Part shown: piece after piece, positions 36,806 to 45,847 of the stretch
Position numbering within the stretch: the first letter of the stretch is position 1
Layout of the letters: each line of letters begins with the position of its first letter
From: Pseudomonas oryzihabitans
GTDB taxonomy: Bacteria > Pseudomonadota > Gammaproteobacteria > Pseudomonadales > Pseudomonadaceae
Direction of reading: 5' to 3'
DNA: 64,000 nucleotides
NCBI RefSeq assembly: GCF_007665395.1
Contig: NZ_VDND01000016.1
Coordinates: 1 to 64,000, forward strand
Notes under the pieces: generated by a model
What the model was told of the DNA's origin: nothing
Database searches by the model: none
What the model saw: only the letters and a program-made list of their open reading frames with translations
Position numbers and translations under genes: made by a program

Positions 36806-37459
36806 TTACCGCCAGCTGAGGATCGGCCAACCGGCCTGAGTAGCACGCTCACGCAATACCGGATCCGGGTTGACCACGTGCGGTTTGCCCACCGCTTCGA
36901 GCAGCGGCAGGTCGTTGCGTGAGTCGGAATAGAAGCTGGCGCTGGCGAGCAGGCTGCGGTCGCCGTTCAGCAGCTCCAGCAGGCGGGTCAGCTTGCCTTC
37001 GCGATAGGTCATGACACCCTCCACCTGGCCGCTGTAGACGCCATGGCTGACCTGCAGGTCGATGGCCAGCACCTCTTCCACGCCCAGCCGCTCGGCGATG
37101 GGCTCCACCAGGTGGACCCCCGAGGCCGAGACGATGATCACCCGGTCGCCAGCGGCGCGATGGGCGGCGATGCACTTCATGGCATCGCTGAAGATCAGGG
37201 GTTCGATGACGTCCTCGACCCAGGGCCCGACCTCGAAGTCCACTTCCTCGGGGGTGCGGCCCACCAGGGGTTCGAGGTGGAAGGCCATGTAGTCTTCCAT
37301 GGCCAGTTCACCTTGGGCATAGGCCGCCATGAGTTCGCCGTCACGGCGTACGAAGGACTCGCGGTCGACCCAGCCGAGCACGCCCAGTTGTCGGCTCCAG
37401 AGGCTGGAACAGTCACCGTCGATGAGGGTTTCGTCGAGATCGAAAATCGCCAGGGTCAT
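36806..37459 (-). CDS. HAD-IB family phosphatase (SerB-like)
   Basis: A 217-residue HAD phosphatase. Motif I is FDLDETLIDGD (nucleophile D7), motif II VSASG, and motifs III/IV the Lys in YREGKLTRL and SDSRNDLPLL. HAD-IB enzymes include phosphoserine phosphatase; the substrate here is unknown. Its ATG overlaps the upstream ABC ATPase gene by four bases. It is thus the last gene of the transporter/phosphodiesterase operon and may dephosphorylate the product. Confidence 0.88.
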   Translation of the reverse strand: MTLAIFDLDETLIDGDCSSLWSRQLGVLGWVDRESFVRRDGELMAAYAQGELAMEDYMAFHLEPLVGRTPEEVDFEVGPWVEDVIEPLIFSDAMKCIAAHRAAGDRVIIVSASGVHLVEPIAERLGVEEVLAIDLQVSHGVYSGQVEGVMTYREGKLTRLLELLNGDRSLLASASFYSDSRNDLPLLEAVGKPHVVNPDPVLRERATQAGWPILSWR

Positions 37460-38445
37460 GCCACTTCTCTCAGGCTGTCGGAATCGACGGCCAGGGTGAC
37501 GCCTGTACCGTTCGGCTGCAAGGCCGACGGGCCATGGTTGAGAACGTCGACATTGAGTTCGCAGGCCTCGGTGGCGATGCGGTAGCGGATGACATTGCCC
37601 AGCAGGCTGTGGCCGACGATACGCCCGGCGATGCCGCCAGGGACGCCGAGGCGGATGGCCTCGGGCCGGATCGCCACCTGGCGCTGAAAGGCGTGGCCGA
37701 ACAGGCGGCTGGCCTGGTCGGCGCTGAGCAGGTTGTAGTTGCCGATGAAGCCGGCGGCGAAGGCGTCCACCGGGGCGGTGTAGAGGGTCTCGGCGTCGCC
37801 GCTCTGGACGATCCGCCCCTCACGCATCAGCACGATGCGGTCGGACAGGGTAAGGGCCTCTTCCTGGTCGTGGGTGACGAACACCGTGGTCAGGCCCAGC
37901 TCCTGCTGGATAGCGCGGATCTGTTCGCGCAGGTGGCGACGGATGCGGGCGTCCAGCGCCGACAGCGGCTCGTCCAGCAACAGCAGCCGCGGCCGCACGA
38001 TCAGCGAGCGGGCCAGGGCCACCCGCTGGCACTGGCCACCGGACAGCTGGTGCGGATAGCGTTCGGCGAAGCCGGTCAGTTCCACCAGGGTCAGCGCCTC
38101 GGTCACCCGTTGGCGGACCTCGTCCCGCGCCAGGCGCTGCATGCGTAGGCCGAAGGCGACGTTCTGTTCCACTGTCATGTTGGGGAACAGCGCATAGCTC
38201 TGGAACACCATGGCGATGCCGCGGCGCTGTGGCGCCAGGTGGGTGATGTCCTGGCCCGCCAGCACGATGGCACCGCGGTCGACCTCGGTGAGACCGGCCA
38301 GGCAGCGCAGCAGGGTGGACTTGCCGCAGCCCGAGGGGCCGAGCAGGGTCACCAGTTCGCCTTGTTCCGCGTGGAATTCGATATCGGTGAACAGGGTGTT
38401 GGCGCCGTAGCGCTTGTGCAGTCCCTTGACCGCGAGATAGCTCAT
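37456..38445 (-). CDS. ABC transporter ATP-binding protein (PotA/FbpC type)
   Basis: A 329-residue ATPase with Walker A GPSGCGKST, signature LSGGQCQRVALARSL, Walker B LLLLDEPLSALD and a C-terminal TOBE-like domain (about 240-329). This type serves importers for spermidine/putrescine, iron, phosphonates and similar. The ATG at 38445 was chosen for the family N terminus (MSYLAVKGLHKRYG). The longer open frame upstream is antisense shadow of the permease gene. It overlaps both neighbours by four bases. Confidence 0.93.
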   Translation of the reverse strand: MSYLAVKGLHKRYGANTLFTDIEFHAEQGELVTLLGPSGCGKSTLLRCLAGLTEVDRGAIVLAGQDITHLAPQRRGIAMVFQSYALFPNMTVEQNVAFGLRMQRLARDEVRQRVTEALTLVELTGFAERYPHQLSGGQCQRVALARSLIVRPRLLLLDEPLSALDARIRRHLREQIRAIQQELGLTTVFVTHDQEEALTLSDRIVLMREGRIVQSGDAETLYTAPVDAFAAGFIGNYNLLSADQASRLFGHAFQRQVAIRPEAIRLGVPGGIAGRIVGHSLLGNVIRYRIATEACELNVDVLNHGPSALQPNGTGVTLAVDSDSLREVA

Positions 38446-39227
38446 GTCCGCTCCCGATTCAGGCGATTGGCGATCCAGGTCATCAGCAGCACCGCGAGGA
38501 AGTAGGAGATGACCAGCGCGCTGGTGAGGTGGCCGCTGCCGTTGCGCAGGTTGTAGAGATAGATCTGCAGCGTCTCGTAGCGGGTGCCCACCAGCAGGTT
38601 GGCGAAGACGAATTCGCCGATGAGGAAGGAGAAGGACAGGAACAGCGCCACCATCAGTCCGGTGCGCAGGTTGGGCAGGATCACCAGTAGGGCGGCGCGC
38701 CAGGAGCTGGCGCCGAGCAGGTGGGCGGCGTCCATCAGGTCGCGCAGGTTGAGCGCCTGCAGGTTGTTGCTGATCGCCCGGTACATGAAGGGCAGGGCGA
38801 TGGTGAAGTAGCAGAACACCAGGATCCAGGGCGTGCCGGTGAGCAGCAGCGGACCACTGGCGTAGAGCTGCAGCAGCCCGACCGCCGAGACCACCGGGGG
38901 CACGGCGAAGGGCAGCAGGATCAGCACGTTCATCAGGGCGTCCAGTCGCGGGAAGTGATAGGCGATGGCGAACATGGCCGGCAGGATCAGCACGCAGGAG
39001 AGCGCCAGGGCGCCGAAGCAGATCGCCAGGGAGCGGCCGAAGGCGGCCAGGAAGCGCGGGTCGCTCCACAGCTGCAGGTACCACTTGAGGGTGAAGCCGG
39101 CCGGCAGCAGGGTTGCCGACCACTGGGTGGCCAGGGAGTAGACCAGCGTCGCCGCCAGGGGCGCGACCAGGATCAGGAACAGCAGCCAGACCACCAGGCG
39201 ATGATAGAGGCGCTCAGCTCTGGACAT
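38442..39227 (-). CDS. ABC transporter permease (PotC/PhnV-like)
   Basis: A 261-residue inner-membrane permease with about six helices and the EAA-loop block LNLRDLMDAAHLLGASSWRAALLVILPNL. It belongs to the binding-protein-dependent class that pairs with PotA-type ATPases. It overlaps the ATPase gene by four bases and the other permease gene by 14. Confidence 0.92.
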   Translation of the reverse strand: MSRAERLYHRLVVWLLFLILVAPLAATLVYSLATQWSATLLPAGFTLKWYLQLWSDPRFLAAFGRSLAICFGALALSCVLILPAMFAIAYHFPRLDALMNVLILLPFAVPPVVSAVGLLQLYASGPLLLTGTPWILVFCYFTIALPFMYRAISNNLQALNLRDLMDAAHLLGASSWRAALLVILPNLRTGLMVALFLSFSFLIGEFVFANLLVGTRYETLQIYLYNLRNGSGHLTSALVISYFLAVLLMTWIANRLNRERT

Positions 39228-40047
39228 GGCGACTCCGCTTCAGCAGCCACTGGTGCACGAGGGTGATGAGGGTCATGAAGGCTACCAGCAGCATGGCCAG
39301 GGCCGCGGCCAGGTTGGGCTCGAGATAGATGTCGCCGGAGACCAGGGCGGCGATGCGCACCGGCACCACGTTGAAGTTGCCGACGGTGAGGGCGTAGACG
39401 GTGGCGTAGGCGCCGAGGGCGTTGGCCAGCAGGATGATGAAGGTCCCGACCAGCGCCGGACTGAGCACCGGCAGGCCGATGTGCCGCCAGTACTGCCAGG
39501 TGCCGGCACCGAGCAGCGCCGCCGCGTCGCGCCAGTCCTGCTTGAGCGCTTCGAAGGCGGGGAACAGCAGCAGGACGCCCAGGGGAATCTGGAAGTAGGT
39601 ATAGATGAGGATCAGCCCGCCCTTGGTGTAGAGGTTGAAGCCTTCGATCAGGCCCAGCTGCTTGAGCGCCAGGGTCAGGCAGCCATTGATGCCCAGCAGG
39701 ATGATGAAGGCGAAGGCCAGCGGCACCCCGGCGAAATTGCTGGTCATGTTGGTGAAGGCCACCACGAAGCCGCGTAGGCGCGAGTCCACGCGGGTCAGCG
39801 AATAGGCCCCGACCAGGGCGATGAGCAGGCCGCAGACGCTCGACCAGAGCGAGATCTCCAGGGAAAAGCGGATGGCCTGCAGATAGAAGGGCGAACCCAG
39901 GATCTCGCCATAGTTGGCCAGGCCCCAACCGCTTTCGCTGGAGTTGAAGCTGTTGAGGGCGATCCAGGCCAGGGGTGCCAGCTGGAAGGCGCCGAACACC
40001 AGCAGGAAGGGCAGGATCAGCAGCAGGGCGAGCCAGGGCCGCTTCAT
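39214..40047 (-). CDS. ABC transporter permease (PotB/PhnU-like)
   Basis: A 277-residue inner-membrane permease with about six helices; the coupling block is LKQDWRDAAALLGAGTWQYWRHIGLPVL. It is the partner of the permease at 38442-39227. It overlaps the phosphodiesterase gene by four bases (ATGA). Confidence 0.92.
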   Translation of the reverse strand: MKRPWLALLLILPFLLVFGAFQLAPLAWIALNSFNSSESGWGLANYGEILGSPFYLQAIRFSLEISLWSSVCGLLIALVGAYSLTRVDSRLRGFVVAFTNMTSNFAGVPLAFAFIILLGINGCLTLALKQLGLIEGFNLYTKGGLILIYTYFQIPLGVLLLFPAFEALKQDWRDAAALLGAGTWQYWRHIGLPVLSPALVGTFIILLANALGAYATVYALTVGNFNVVPVRIAALVSGDIYLEPNLAAALAMLLVAFMTLITLVHQWLLKRSRHVQS

Positions 40048-40841
40048 GCCAGCAGGTCCTGGCAGTGGGGCTTGTCATGGGTGAGGCCGAGCAGGCTGCA
40101 CACCGTGCCGCAGATCTCCACCTGGCGCGGCGCGGCGTCCGCCAGGGAGAAGCCCTGGCCGAAGACGAACAGCGGCACCTCGCGCTCTTCCGGCAGGATC
40201 CCGCCATGGCTGCGGTCGTCGTTCATGCCGTGGTCGGCGGTCACCAGTACCTGGTAGCCGGCGTCCAGCCAGGCCGGCAGGTAGTGGGACAGCAGACCAT
40301 CGGCACGGCGCGCGGCATTGCGGTACTCCGGACTGGACAGGCCATGCTTGTGGCCGGCGTCGTCGATGTTCATCGGATGCACCAGCAGGATGTCCGGCGC
40401 ATGGGCCAGGCGCAGGTGCTCGGCATCGTCGAACAGGTGGGAATCCGGATAGTGATCGGCGTAGTAGAAGTGCCCGTGCTGGATCGGCAGGGCTGGGTCG
40501 CTGACATGCCTGTCGCGGGCCGCGTCGAAGGGGCTGCGGTTGTAGAGTTCGCTGACCCAGTGATAGGCGGCGGCCGCCGTGGTGAGGCCACCGGCCCGGG
40601 CCAGGTGGAACAGGCTGGTCTGGTTGGAGAGCCGGCTCACGCCGTTGTGGACGATGCCGCTGCTCACGGGCGGCACCCCGGTGAGCAGGCATTCGTAGAG
40701 TGGGCGGGAGAGCGAGGGCAGCTCGCACTCCAGGCGATAGAGGCGACCCCGGCCGGCCAGGCACAGGGCCTGGAGAAAGCCGAGTCCGTGCTCGGCGACT
40801 CTCAGGGCGAGTCCGTCCAGGACGACCAGGATGACCTTCAT
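40044..40841 (-). CDS. alkaline-phosphatase-superfamily phosphodiesterase
   Basis: A 265-residue enzyme of the nucleotide pyrophosphatase/phosphodiesterase type. MKVILVVLDGL carries the first metal-binding Asp and TGVPPVSSGIVHNG the nucleophile region. LVTADHGMNDD and HGG supply further metal ligands. It has no signal peptide, so it is cytoplasmic and acts after uptake. Its place inside an ABC importer operon with a HAD phosphatase suggests hydrolysis of an imported phosphodiester or phosphonate-like compound. The substrate is inferred only in kind. Confidence 0.85.
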   Translation of the reverse strand: MKVILVVLDGLALRVAEHGLGFLQALCLAGRGRLYRLECELPSLSRPLYECLLTGVPPVSSGIVHNGVSRLSNQTSLFHLARAGGLTTAAAAYHWVSELYNRSPFDAARDRHVSDPALPIQHGHFYYADHYPDSHLFDDAEHLRLAHAPDILLVHPMNIDDAGHKHGLSSPEYRNAARRADGLLSHYLPAWLDAGYQVLVTADHGMNDDRSHGGILPEEREVPLFVFGQGFSLADAAPRQVEICGTVCSLLGLTHDKPHCQDLLA

Positions 40842-40845
40842 GGCA

Positions 40846-41907
40846 TCACTGCTGCATGTTGATCAGGACGCGCTCCTGCCACAGCCGCGGCAGGCGCTTG
40901 GAGGTCTCTTCCCAGGCCTTGGCATCGGCGATGGGACGGGCCTTGGCGTATTGCGCCTGGGGCAGCAGCTTGGCTTGCACCTCGGCCGGCAGGGTCAGGT
41001 GCTCGGCACGGATCGGCCGGGCATAGCCCTGGGCCAGGTTGATCTGGCCGGCATCGGAGAAGATGTACTCACGGGCCAGCTTGGCGGCGTTGGGGTGCTT
41101 GGCGTACTTGTTGATGATGGTGGTATAGCCGGAGGTCACCGAGCCGTCGGACGGGATCAATACCTCGAAGCGCGAACGGTCGATCTGGTCGCGATAGTTC
41201 AGGGCGTTGAAGTCCCAGATCACCCCGACTTCCACTTCGCCCTTCTCGATGTTGGCCACCACCGGGTTGGTGAAGGACAGTCGGCCCTGCTTGGCCAGCT
41301 TGGCGAAGAAGTCCAGCGCTGGCTGGATGTTCTTCTCGTCGCCGCCGTTGGCGTAGGCTGCGGCCAGGACGCCGCTCACCGCCTGGGAGGCCGCGCTGAC
41401 GTCGCCGATGGTGACCTTGTAGCTGCCCTTGAGCAGGTCGGCCCAGGAATGGGGGACGTCCTTGACCGTCTGCTTGTTGACGATGAAGGCGATGGTCCCG
41501 GTGTAGGCCAACGCCCAGTGGCCGTCGCTGTCCTTGGCCCAGCTCGGTACCTGGTCCCAGGTGCTGGGCTTGTAGGGCTGGGTAACACCCTTCTGCACGG
41601 CGATGGGGCCGAAGGAAGCACCCACGTCGCCGATGTCGGCGGAGGCGTTCTCACCCTCGGCGGCGAACTTGGCGATCTCCTGGGCCGAACTCATGTCGGT
41701 ATCCTGGTGCTTGAGCCCGTATTTCTGTGCCAGGTCCTGCCAGGTGCCTTTCCAGTTCGCCCAGGTATCGGGCATGCCGACGCTGTTCACCTCGCCTTCC
41801 TTGCGGGCGGCGGCTTCGAGGTCCTTGAGATCGGCGGTAGCGGCGAACGCGGTACCGGCCTGTAGCGCTACGGCAGTGGCCAACAGGGAAGCGAGCAGAC
41901 GGGTCAT
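40846..41907 (-). CDS. ABC transporter periplasmic substrate-binding protein
   Basis: A 353-residue family-1/PotD-like binding protein with a signal peptide ending TAFAATA (about residue 23). The core shows DIGDVGASFGPIAVQKG, TGTIAFIVNKQTVKDVPHSW and the terminal AKAWEETSKRLPRLWQERVL. It is the first gene of the six-gene operon (binding protein, phosphodiesterase, two permeases, ATPase, HAD). The ATG at 41907 follows GGAGCACCTGT. An operator-like site lies 24 bases upstream. Confidence 0.92.
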   Translation of the reverse strand: MTRLLASLLATAVALQAGTAFAATADLKDLEAAARKEGEVNSVGMPDTWANWKGTWQDLAQKYGLKHQDTDMSSAQEIAKFAAEGENASADIGDVGASFGPIAVQKGVTQPYKPSTWDQVPSWAKDSDGHWALAYTGTIAFIVNKQTVKDVPHSWADLLKGSYKVTIGDVSAASQAVSGVLAAAYANGGDEKNIQPALDFFAKLAKQGRLSFTNPVVANIEKGEVEVGVIWDFNALNYRDQIDRSRFEVLIPSDGSVTSGYTTIINKYAKHPNAAKLAREYIFSDAGQINLAQGYARPIRAEHLTLPAEVQAKLLPQAQYAKARPIADAKAWEETSKRLPRLWQERVLINMQQ

Positions 41908-41930
41908 ACAGGTGCTCCAGGGTGAGGGCT

Positions 41931-41942
41931 TGGTCTAGTTCA
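41931..41942. promoter_or_regulatory. GntR-type operator candidate before the ABC operon
   Basis: TGGTCTAGTTCA, an imperfect palindrome centred on CTAG, lies 24 bases upstream of the binding-protein start codon. The same 12-mer with one change occurs at 42106-42117 near the regulator start. GntR/HutC regulators bind palindromes with a GT-N-TA-N-AC core, which this approaches. Confidence 0.5.
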
Positions 41943-42088
41943 GCAAGACACAGGCCAATCTAGGAGTCAGGTATGACGATTTGATGGCAAAGCGCCCGCC
42001 ACTGGCGGTGGCACGGGCACTGCAGTCGTCACCTGACGGTCATCTGGCCGGCCTAGTCTCGTTCAAAACCCTTGCGGAGGCGTTCCGG

Positions 42089-42826
42089 GTGCACCAATCC
42101 GATACTGGTCTAGTCCAAAGAAGTGCGCCCGGTGCCGGCGCCATCCGCCAGGCGCTGCAGGAGCAGATCGCCCACGGCCTGCTGCCCGCCATGGAACGCT
42201 TGCCCTCCGAGCGCCAGCTGAGCGAACTCTTCGCCACCACCCGGATCACCCTGCGCGACGCCCTGTTGCAGCTGGAAGCCCTGGGGCTGATCTATCGCGA
42301 GGAGCGGCGCGGCTGGTTCGTCGCGCCCCCGCGGGTCGCCTACAACCCGCTGGCGCGGACGCACTTCCATGCCATGGTGGAGGCCCAGGGGCGCCGCCCG
42401 GCCACCGAGGTGCTGGCGGCGCGGCAGATGCTGGCGTCGGCGGAGGTGTGCCGGCTGCTGGAGTTGCCGGCGTTGTCCAGCGTCTACCAGATCCGGCGGG
42501 TCCGGCGCATCGACGGGCGGCTGGTGCTCTATGTCGAGCACTATCTGAATGCCGCCTATTTTCCCGGCCTGCTGGAGCACGACCTGCAGCTGTCCCTCAC
42601 CGAGCTGTACCGCGACCACTACGACATCCGCTACGGCGAGGTGCGCTTCGAGATCCTGCCCACGGCCCTGCTGCCCGAGGCGGCCCTGGCACTGCGGGCG
42701 GCCCAGGGCAGCCCGGCCTTGCACATCACCCGCATCAATCACGACCAGCAAGGCCGGCTGATCGACTGCGACCTGGAGTTCTGGCGGCATGACGCCATCC
42801 AGGTCAGGGTCGAGGTGCCGGACTAG
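42089..42826 (+). CDS. GntR/HutC family transcriptional regulator with UTRA domain
   Basis: An N-terminal winged helix (LPSERQLSELFATTRITLRDALLQLEALGLI) is followed by a UTRA ligand-binding domain. It probably represses the divergent ABC/phosphodiesterase operon until the substrate or a product binds. Start choice: the GTG at 42089 has GGAGG at 42076-42080, 8 bases upstream, and gives 245 residues, normal for the family. An ATG at 41984 in the same frame would add 35 poorly typed residues. The operator-like site at 42106 falls just inside this reading frame. Confidence 0.85.
   Translation: MHQSDTGLVQRSAPGAGAIRQALQEQIAHGLLPAMERLPSERQLSELFATTRITLRDALLQLEALGLIYREERRGWFVAPPRVAYNPLARTHFHAMVEAQGRRPATEVLAARQMLASAEVCRLLELPALSSVYQIRRVRRIDGRLVLYVEHYLNAAYFPGLLEHDLQLSLTELYRDHYDIRYGEVRFEILPTALLPEAALALRAAQGSPALHITRINHDQQGRLIDCDLEFWRHDAIQVRVEVPD
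42106..42117. promoter_or_regulatory. second GntR-type operator candidate
   Basis: TGGTCTAGTCCA differs by one base from the site at 41931-41942 and is closer to a perfect palindrome (TGG…CCA around CTAG). It overlaps the first codons of the regulator gene, which would fit autoregulation. Confidence 0.45.
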
Positions 42827-42833
42827 CCGGGGC

Positions 42834-44123
42834 TCAGAGCGGCAGCGCGGAGCTGGCGTAGAAGGCCATCAGCACCTTGATCAGGTAGCCCAGGTCGTGG
42901 CTGCCGGCCAGTTCGCGGATGGAGTGCATGGCGAAGGTCGGCAAGCCGATGTCGACGGTGCGCACGCCCAGCTGCCCGGCGGTGAGCGGGCCGATGGTGG
43001 AGCCGCAACCCATGTCGCTGCGCACCACGAAGCTCTGCACCGGCACCTCTTCGCGCTGGCAGAGGTCGCGGAAGAAGGCCGCGGTCTCGCTGCTGGTGGC
43101 GTAGCGCTGGTTGGCATTCACCTTGATCACCGGTCCGCCGTTCAGCCGCGGGCCGTGGTTGTCGTCGTGCTTGTCGGCGTAGTTGGGGTGCACGCCGTGG
43201 GCGTTGTCCGCGGAGATCAGCAGCGAGCGCTGGATCGTCCGGGTGTAGGCGTCCCCGGCAGGCAGCAGGCGCTGCAGCACCTGCTCCAGGAAGGGGCCGT
43301 CGGCGCCACAGCAGGAGGTGGAACCCACTTCCTCGTGGTCGGTGCAGACCAGCACGGCATTCTCGTCGCCGTCGCTCGCCAGCAGGGCTTGCAATCCGGC
43401 GTAGCAGGACAGCAGGTTGTCCAGGCGGGCCGCGGCGATGAAGTCGTCGTCCAGGCCGACCAGGGCGGCGGGCTGGACGTCATAGAAGCTCAGCTCGAAA
43501 TCCAGCACCTCGGCGTTGCCGATGCCATGCTCCTGCTGCAGGCGCGCCGCCAGTAGCACGCGGAAGTCGCGGCGCTCGCCACTCGGGACCTGCGCCAGGA
43601 TCGGCGGCAATTCGTTCTGGGCATTGATGGCCCAGCCCTGGTTGGCCTCGCGGTTGAGGTGGATGGCCAGGTTAGGAATGATCGCCAGCGGCTTGCGGAA
43701 ATCCACCAGGCGGCTCTGCACGCGCCCCTCGACGCGGAAGGTCACCCGCCCGGCCAGGGAAAGGTCGCGGTCGAACCAGGGAGCCATCAGCAGGCCGCCG
43801 TAGACTTCCACGCCGAGCTGCCAGAAACCCTGGCGGTACAGCTCCGGCTGGGGCTTGACCTTGAGGCAGGGGCTGTCGGTGTGGGCGCCGACCAGGCGCA
43901 GGCCGCGCTCCAGCGGTTGGCCGCCGAGGCGCACGGCGATCAGCGAGGAATCGTTGCGGGTGACGTAGTAGCGCCCGCCGGGCTGCACGGACCAGCTTTC
44001 CCGTTCGTCCAGCCGCTCATAACCAGCCGCTTCGAGGCGCTGGGCGAGACTGGCGGTGGCATGGAAGGGGGTGGGGGAACTGGAGAGGAAATCGACGAGG
44101 CCTTGGATCTGATCGGTACTCAT
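42834..44123 (-). CDS. apeB: M18 family aminopeptidase ApeB
   Basis: A 429-residue zinc aminopeptidase. Metal and catalytic blocks are visible: [43 protein letters not shown] and the terminal THDxx equivalent [15 protein letters not shown]18 enzymes form large dodecameric particles and remove acidic or other N-terminal residues in the cytoplasm. The ATG at 44123 matches the usual N terminus [13 protein letters not shown]. The convergent GntR stop lies 7 bases away. Confidence 0.94.
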   Translation of the reverse strand: MSTDQIQGLVDFLSSSPTPFHATASLAQRLEAAGYERLDERESWSVQPGGRYYVTRNDSSLIAVRLGGQPLERGLRLVGAHTDSPCLKVKPQPELYRQGFWQLGVEVYGGLLMAPWFDRDLSLAGRVTFRVEGRVQSRLVDFRKPLAIIPNLAIHLNREANQGWAINAQNELPPILAQVPSGERRDFRVLLAARLQQEHGIGNAEVLDFELSFYDVQPAALVGLDDDFIAAARLDNLLSCYAGLQALLASDGDENAVLVCTDHEEVGSTSCCGADGPFLEQVLQRLLPAGDAYTRTIQRSLLISADNAHGVHPNYADKHDDNHGPRLNGGPVIKVNANQRYATSSETAAFFRDLCQREEVPVQSFVVRSDMGCGSTIGPLTAGQLGVRTVDIGLPTFAMHSIRELAGSHDLGYLIKVLMAFYASSALPL

Positions 44124-44209
44124 GAATGACTCCGGACGACGAGGCGTCCAGTCTAGGTTCTGCACCCCGGGGAGTCGAGCACGGTACCGCGTGCAGCGGG
44201 CCGCGGCGC

Positions 44210-44788
44210 TCAGCGCCGACGCAGCACCAGGTGATGGATATGCCAGTGCTTGGGCTGGCCGACGGCGGTCTGGCCGTCCTCTTCTTCTTCGCGGTGCTGG
44301 AGGACCTCCCAGTCCTGCAGCAGCGGCGGCAGGTCGGCGGGCGTGACTACCGTCACCCCCTTGCTGGACCAGCCGTCTCTTTCCCCGAAGAGCTGGCCGC
44401 AGAAGAGACCTCCGGGGCGAGTCGCCGCGGTGATCCGCATCCAGAGGTCAAGGAACTGGGCCGGCTGGCAGAAGGGCAGGGCGAAGCTCGAATTGACTAG
44501 CTCATAGCGGGCCAGCGCCAGCGTTTCGAAGCGGGCCTGCCGGAGTTCCAGCTGGGCGTGCAGGGATTCCGGCGCGCGCCGCCGGAGTTCTGCCAGGGCT
44601 TCGGCCTCGGTATCCACCGCCAGCACCCGCCAGCCGCGCTCCAGCAGCGTCAGGGTATCGCGCCCGGTGCCGCAGCCTAGGTCCAGCGCGAGCCCCGGCG
44701 CTCCTGGCCAGAGGGCCAGCGCCTGCAGCAGGGTGTCACGCGGACCGCCGCCGGCGGTGGCGGCGTAGTAGGACGTCCAGTGCGACAA
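44210..44788 (-). CDS. class I SAM-dependent methyltransferase
   Basis: A 192-residue protein with the SAM motif [27 protein letters not shown] (motif I and the acidic loop) and post-motif blocks SFALPFCQP and [14 protein letters not shown]. It resembles TehB-like small methyltransferases of unknown substrate. It lies between apeB and the pseudouridine synthase gene on the same strand, 49 bases after the latter. Confidence 0.85.
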   Translation of the reverse strand: MSHWTSYYAATAGGGPRDTLLQALALWPGAPGLALDLGCGTGRDTLTLLERGWRVLAVDTEAEALAELRRRAPESLHAQLELRQARFETLALARYELVNSSFALPFCQPAQFLDLWMRITAATRPGGLFCGQLFGERDGWSSKGVTVVTPADLPPLLQDWEVLQHREEEEDGQTAVGQPKHWHIHHLVLRRR

Positions 44789-44837
44789 GGGCAGCGCTCC
44801 TCGGCGGTAGGTCGGTAAGCCAGCGCCCGCCGGCGGG

Positions 44838-45473
44838 TCAGAAGGGCGCGGGACTGGTGAAGCTCATTCGCTCGCCCGAGGTGGGGTGGGTCAGCGCCAG
44901 CAGGCTGGCATGCAGGCAGAGTCGCGGCCGGAGCGCCAGCGCCTCGCCCTGGGCATAGAGCTGATCGCCCAGCAGAGGATGGCCGATGCTCAGCATATGG
45001 ACGCGCAGCTGGTGGGAACGTCCGGTGATGGGGGTGAGCTCGACCCGGCTGTAGTGGCCATGGCGCTCCAGCACCTGCCAGAAGGTCAGGGCATGGCGCC
45101 CTAATTCGTGGTCCACCACATGGCGCGGCTTGGTCGGCGGATCGTAGCGCAGCGGCAATTCGATGCGGCCGCTGTTGGCGTCCGGCTCGCCCCAGCACAG
45201 CGCGGTATAGGCCTTTTCCGTCTCGCGGTCGTGGAATTGCCGCGACAGCTCGCGATGGCTGTCGGCATCCCGCGCCAGCACGATGACGCCGGAGGTCTCC
45301 CAGTCCAGGCGGTGCACGATGCGCGCCTCGGGATAGCCGTTTTCCTGTAGACGGGTCACCAGGCAGTCGCGATTATCCTCGGCGCGGCCGGGCACCGAGA
45401 GCAGCAGGGTAGGCTTGTCGACCACCAGCAGGGCGGCGTCCTGGTGGATGATGCGGATGTTGGACAGGGGCAT
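44838..45473 (-). CDS. RluA-family RNA pseudouridine synthase
   Basis: A 211-residue enzyme. The catalytic motif is RIVHRLDWETSG with nucleophile D57, and the conserved TGRSHQLRVHM block follows. The short length without an S4 domain matches RluA, which modifies 23S rRNA and some tRNAs. The ATG at 45473 gives the usual N terminus; the open frame above it is antisense to nothing real. Downstream of minE in P. aeruginosa as well, as I remember. Confidence 0.9.
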   Translation of the reverse strand: MPLSNIRIIHQDAALLVVDKPTLLLSVPGRAEDNRDCLVTRLQENGYPEARIVHRLDWETSGVIVLARDADSHRELSRQFHDRETEKAYTALCWGEPDANSGRIELPLRYDPPTKPRHVVDHELGRHALTFWQVLERHGHYSRVELTPITGRSHQLRVHMLSIGHPLLGDQLYAQGEALALRPRLCLHASLLALTHPTSGERMSFTSPAPF

Positions 45474-45592
45474 GGGGTTCCTCGGGGCCCGGTATCGAAC
45501 TGCCGCGACCTGGCGTGGCAGGTACGGAGAATTCGACGCGGCCCAAACGCCAACGGCGGCCCTGGGGCCGCCGCTGTCCTGCGCGATTCGCC

Positions 45593-45847
45593 TCAGCGGT
45601 CGGGCAGGGTGATGTTGAGTTCGAGAATGGAGCAGCTGCCCTGGTTCTCGAGTTCCACCTGGATCTGGTCCTGCTCGATGGGCACATACTTGCGGATCAC
45701 TTCCAGCAGGTCCTTCTGCAACTGCGGCAGATAGTCCGGCTGCTCGTGGCGACCCCGTTCGTGGGCCACGATGATCTGTAGCCGTTCCTTGGCTATCGAA
45801 GCGCTGTTCTGCTTCTTCCGATCGCGAAAGAAGTCGAAGATGCTCAT
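45593..45847 (-). CDS. minE: cell division topological specificity factor MinE
   Basis: An 84-residue MinE. The anti-MinCD N-terminal helix ([26 protein letters not shown]) is followed by the topological specificity domain ([20 protein letters not shown]). MinE stimulates MinD ATPase and drives the pole-to-pole oscillation that keeps MinC away from midcell. It overlaps minD by four bases. Confidence 0.97.
   Translation of the reverse strand: MSIFDFFRDRKKQNSASIAKERLQIIVAHERGRHEQPDYLPQLQKDLLEVIRKYVPIEQDQIQVELENQGSCSILELNITLPDR

Noticed and set aside
41984-42088. 35-residue N-terminal extension of the GntR regulator from the ATG at 41984
   Set aside because: No good ribosome site, extension not typical of the family, and a strong GGAGG precedes the internal GTG at 42089. 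The choice remains uncertain.
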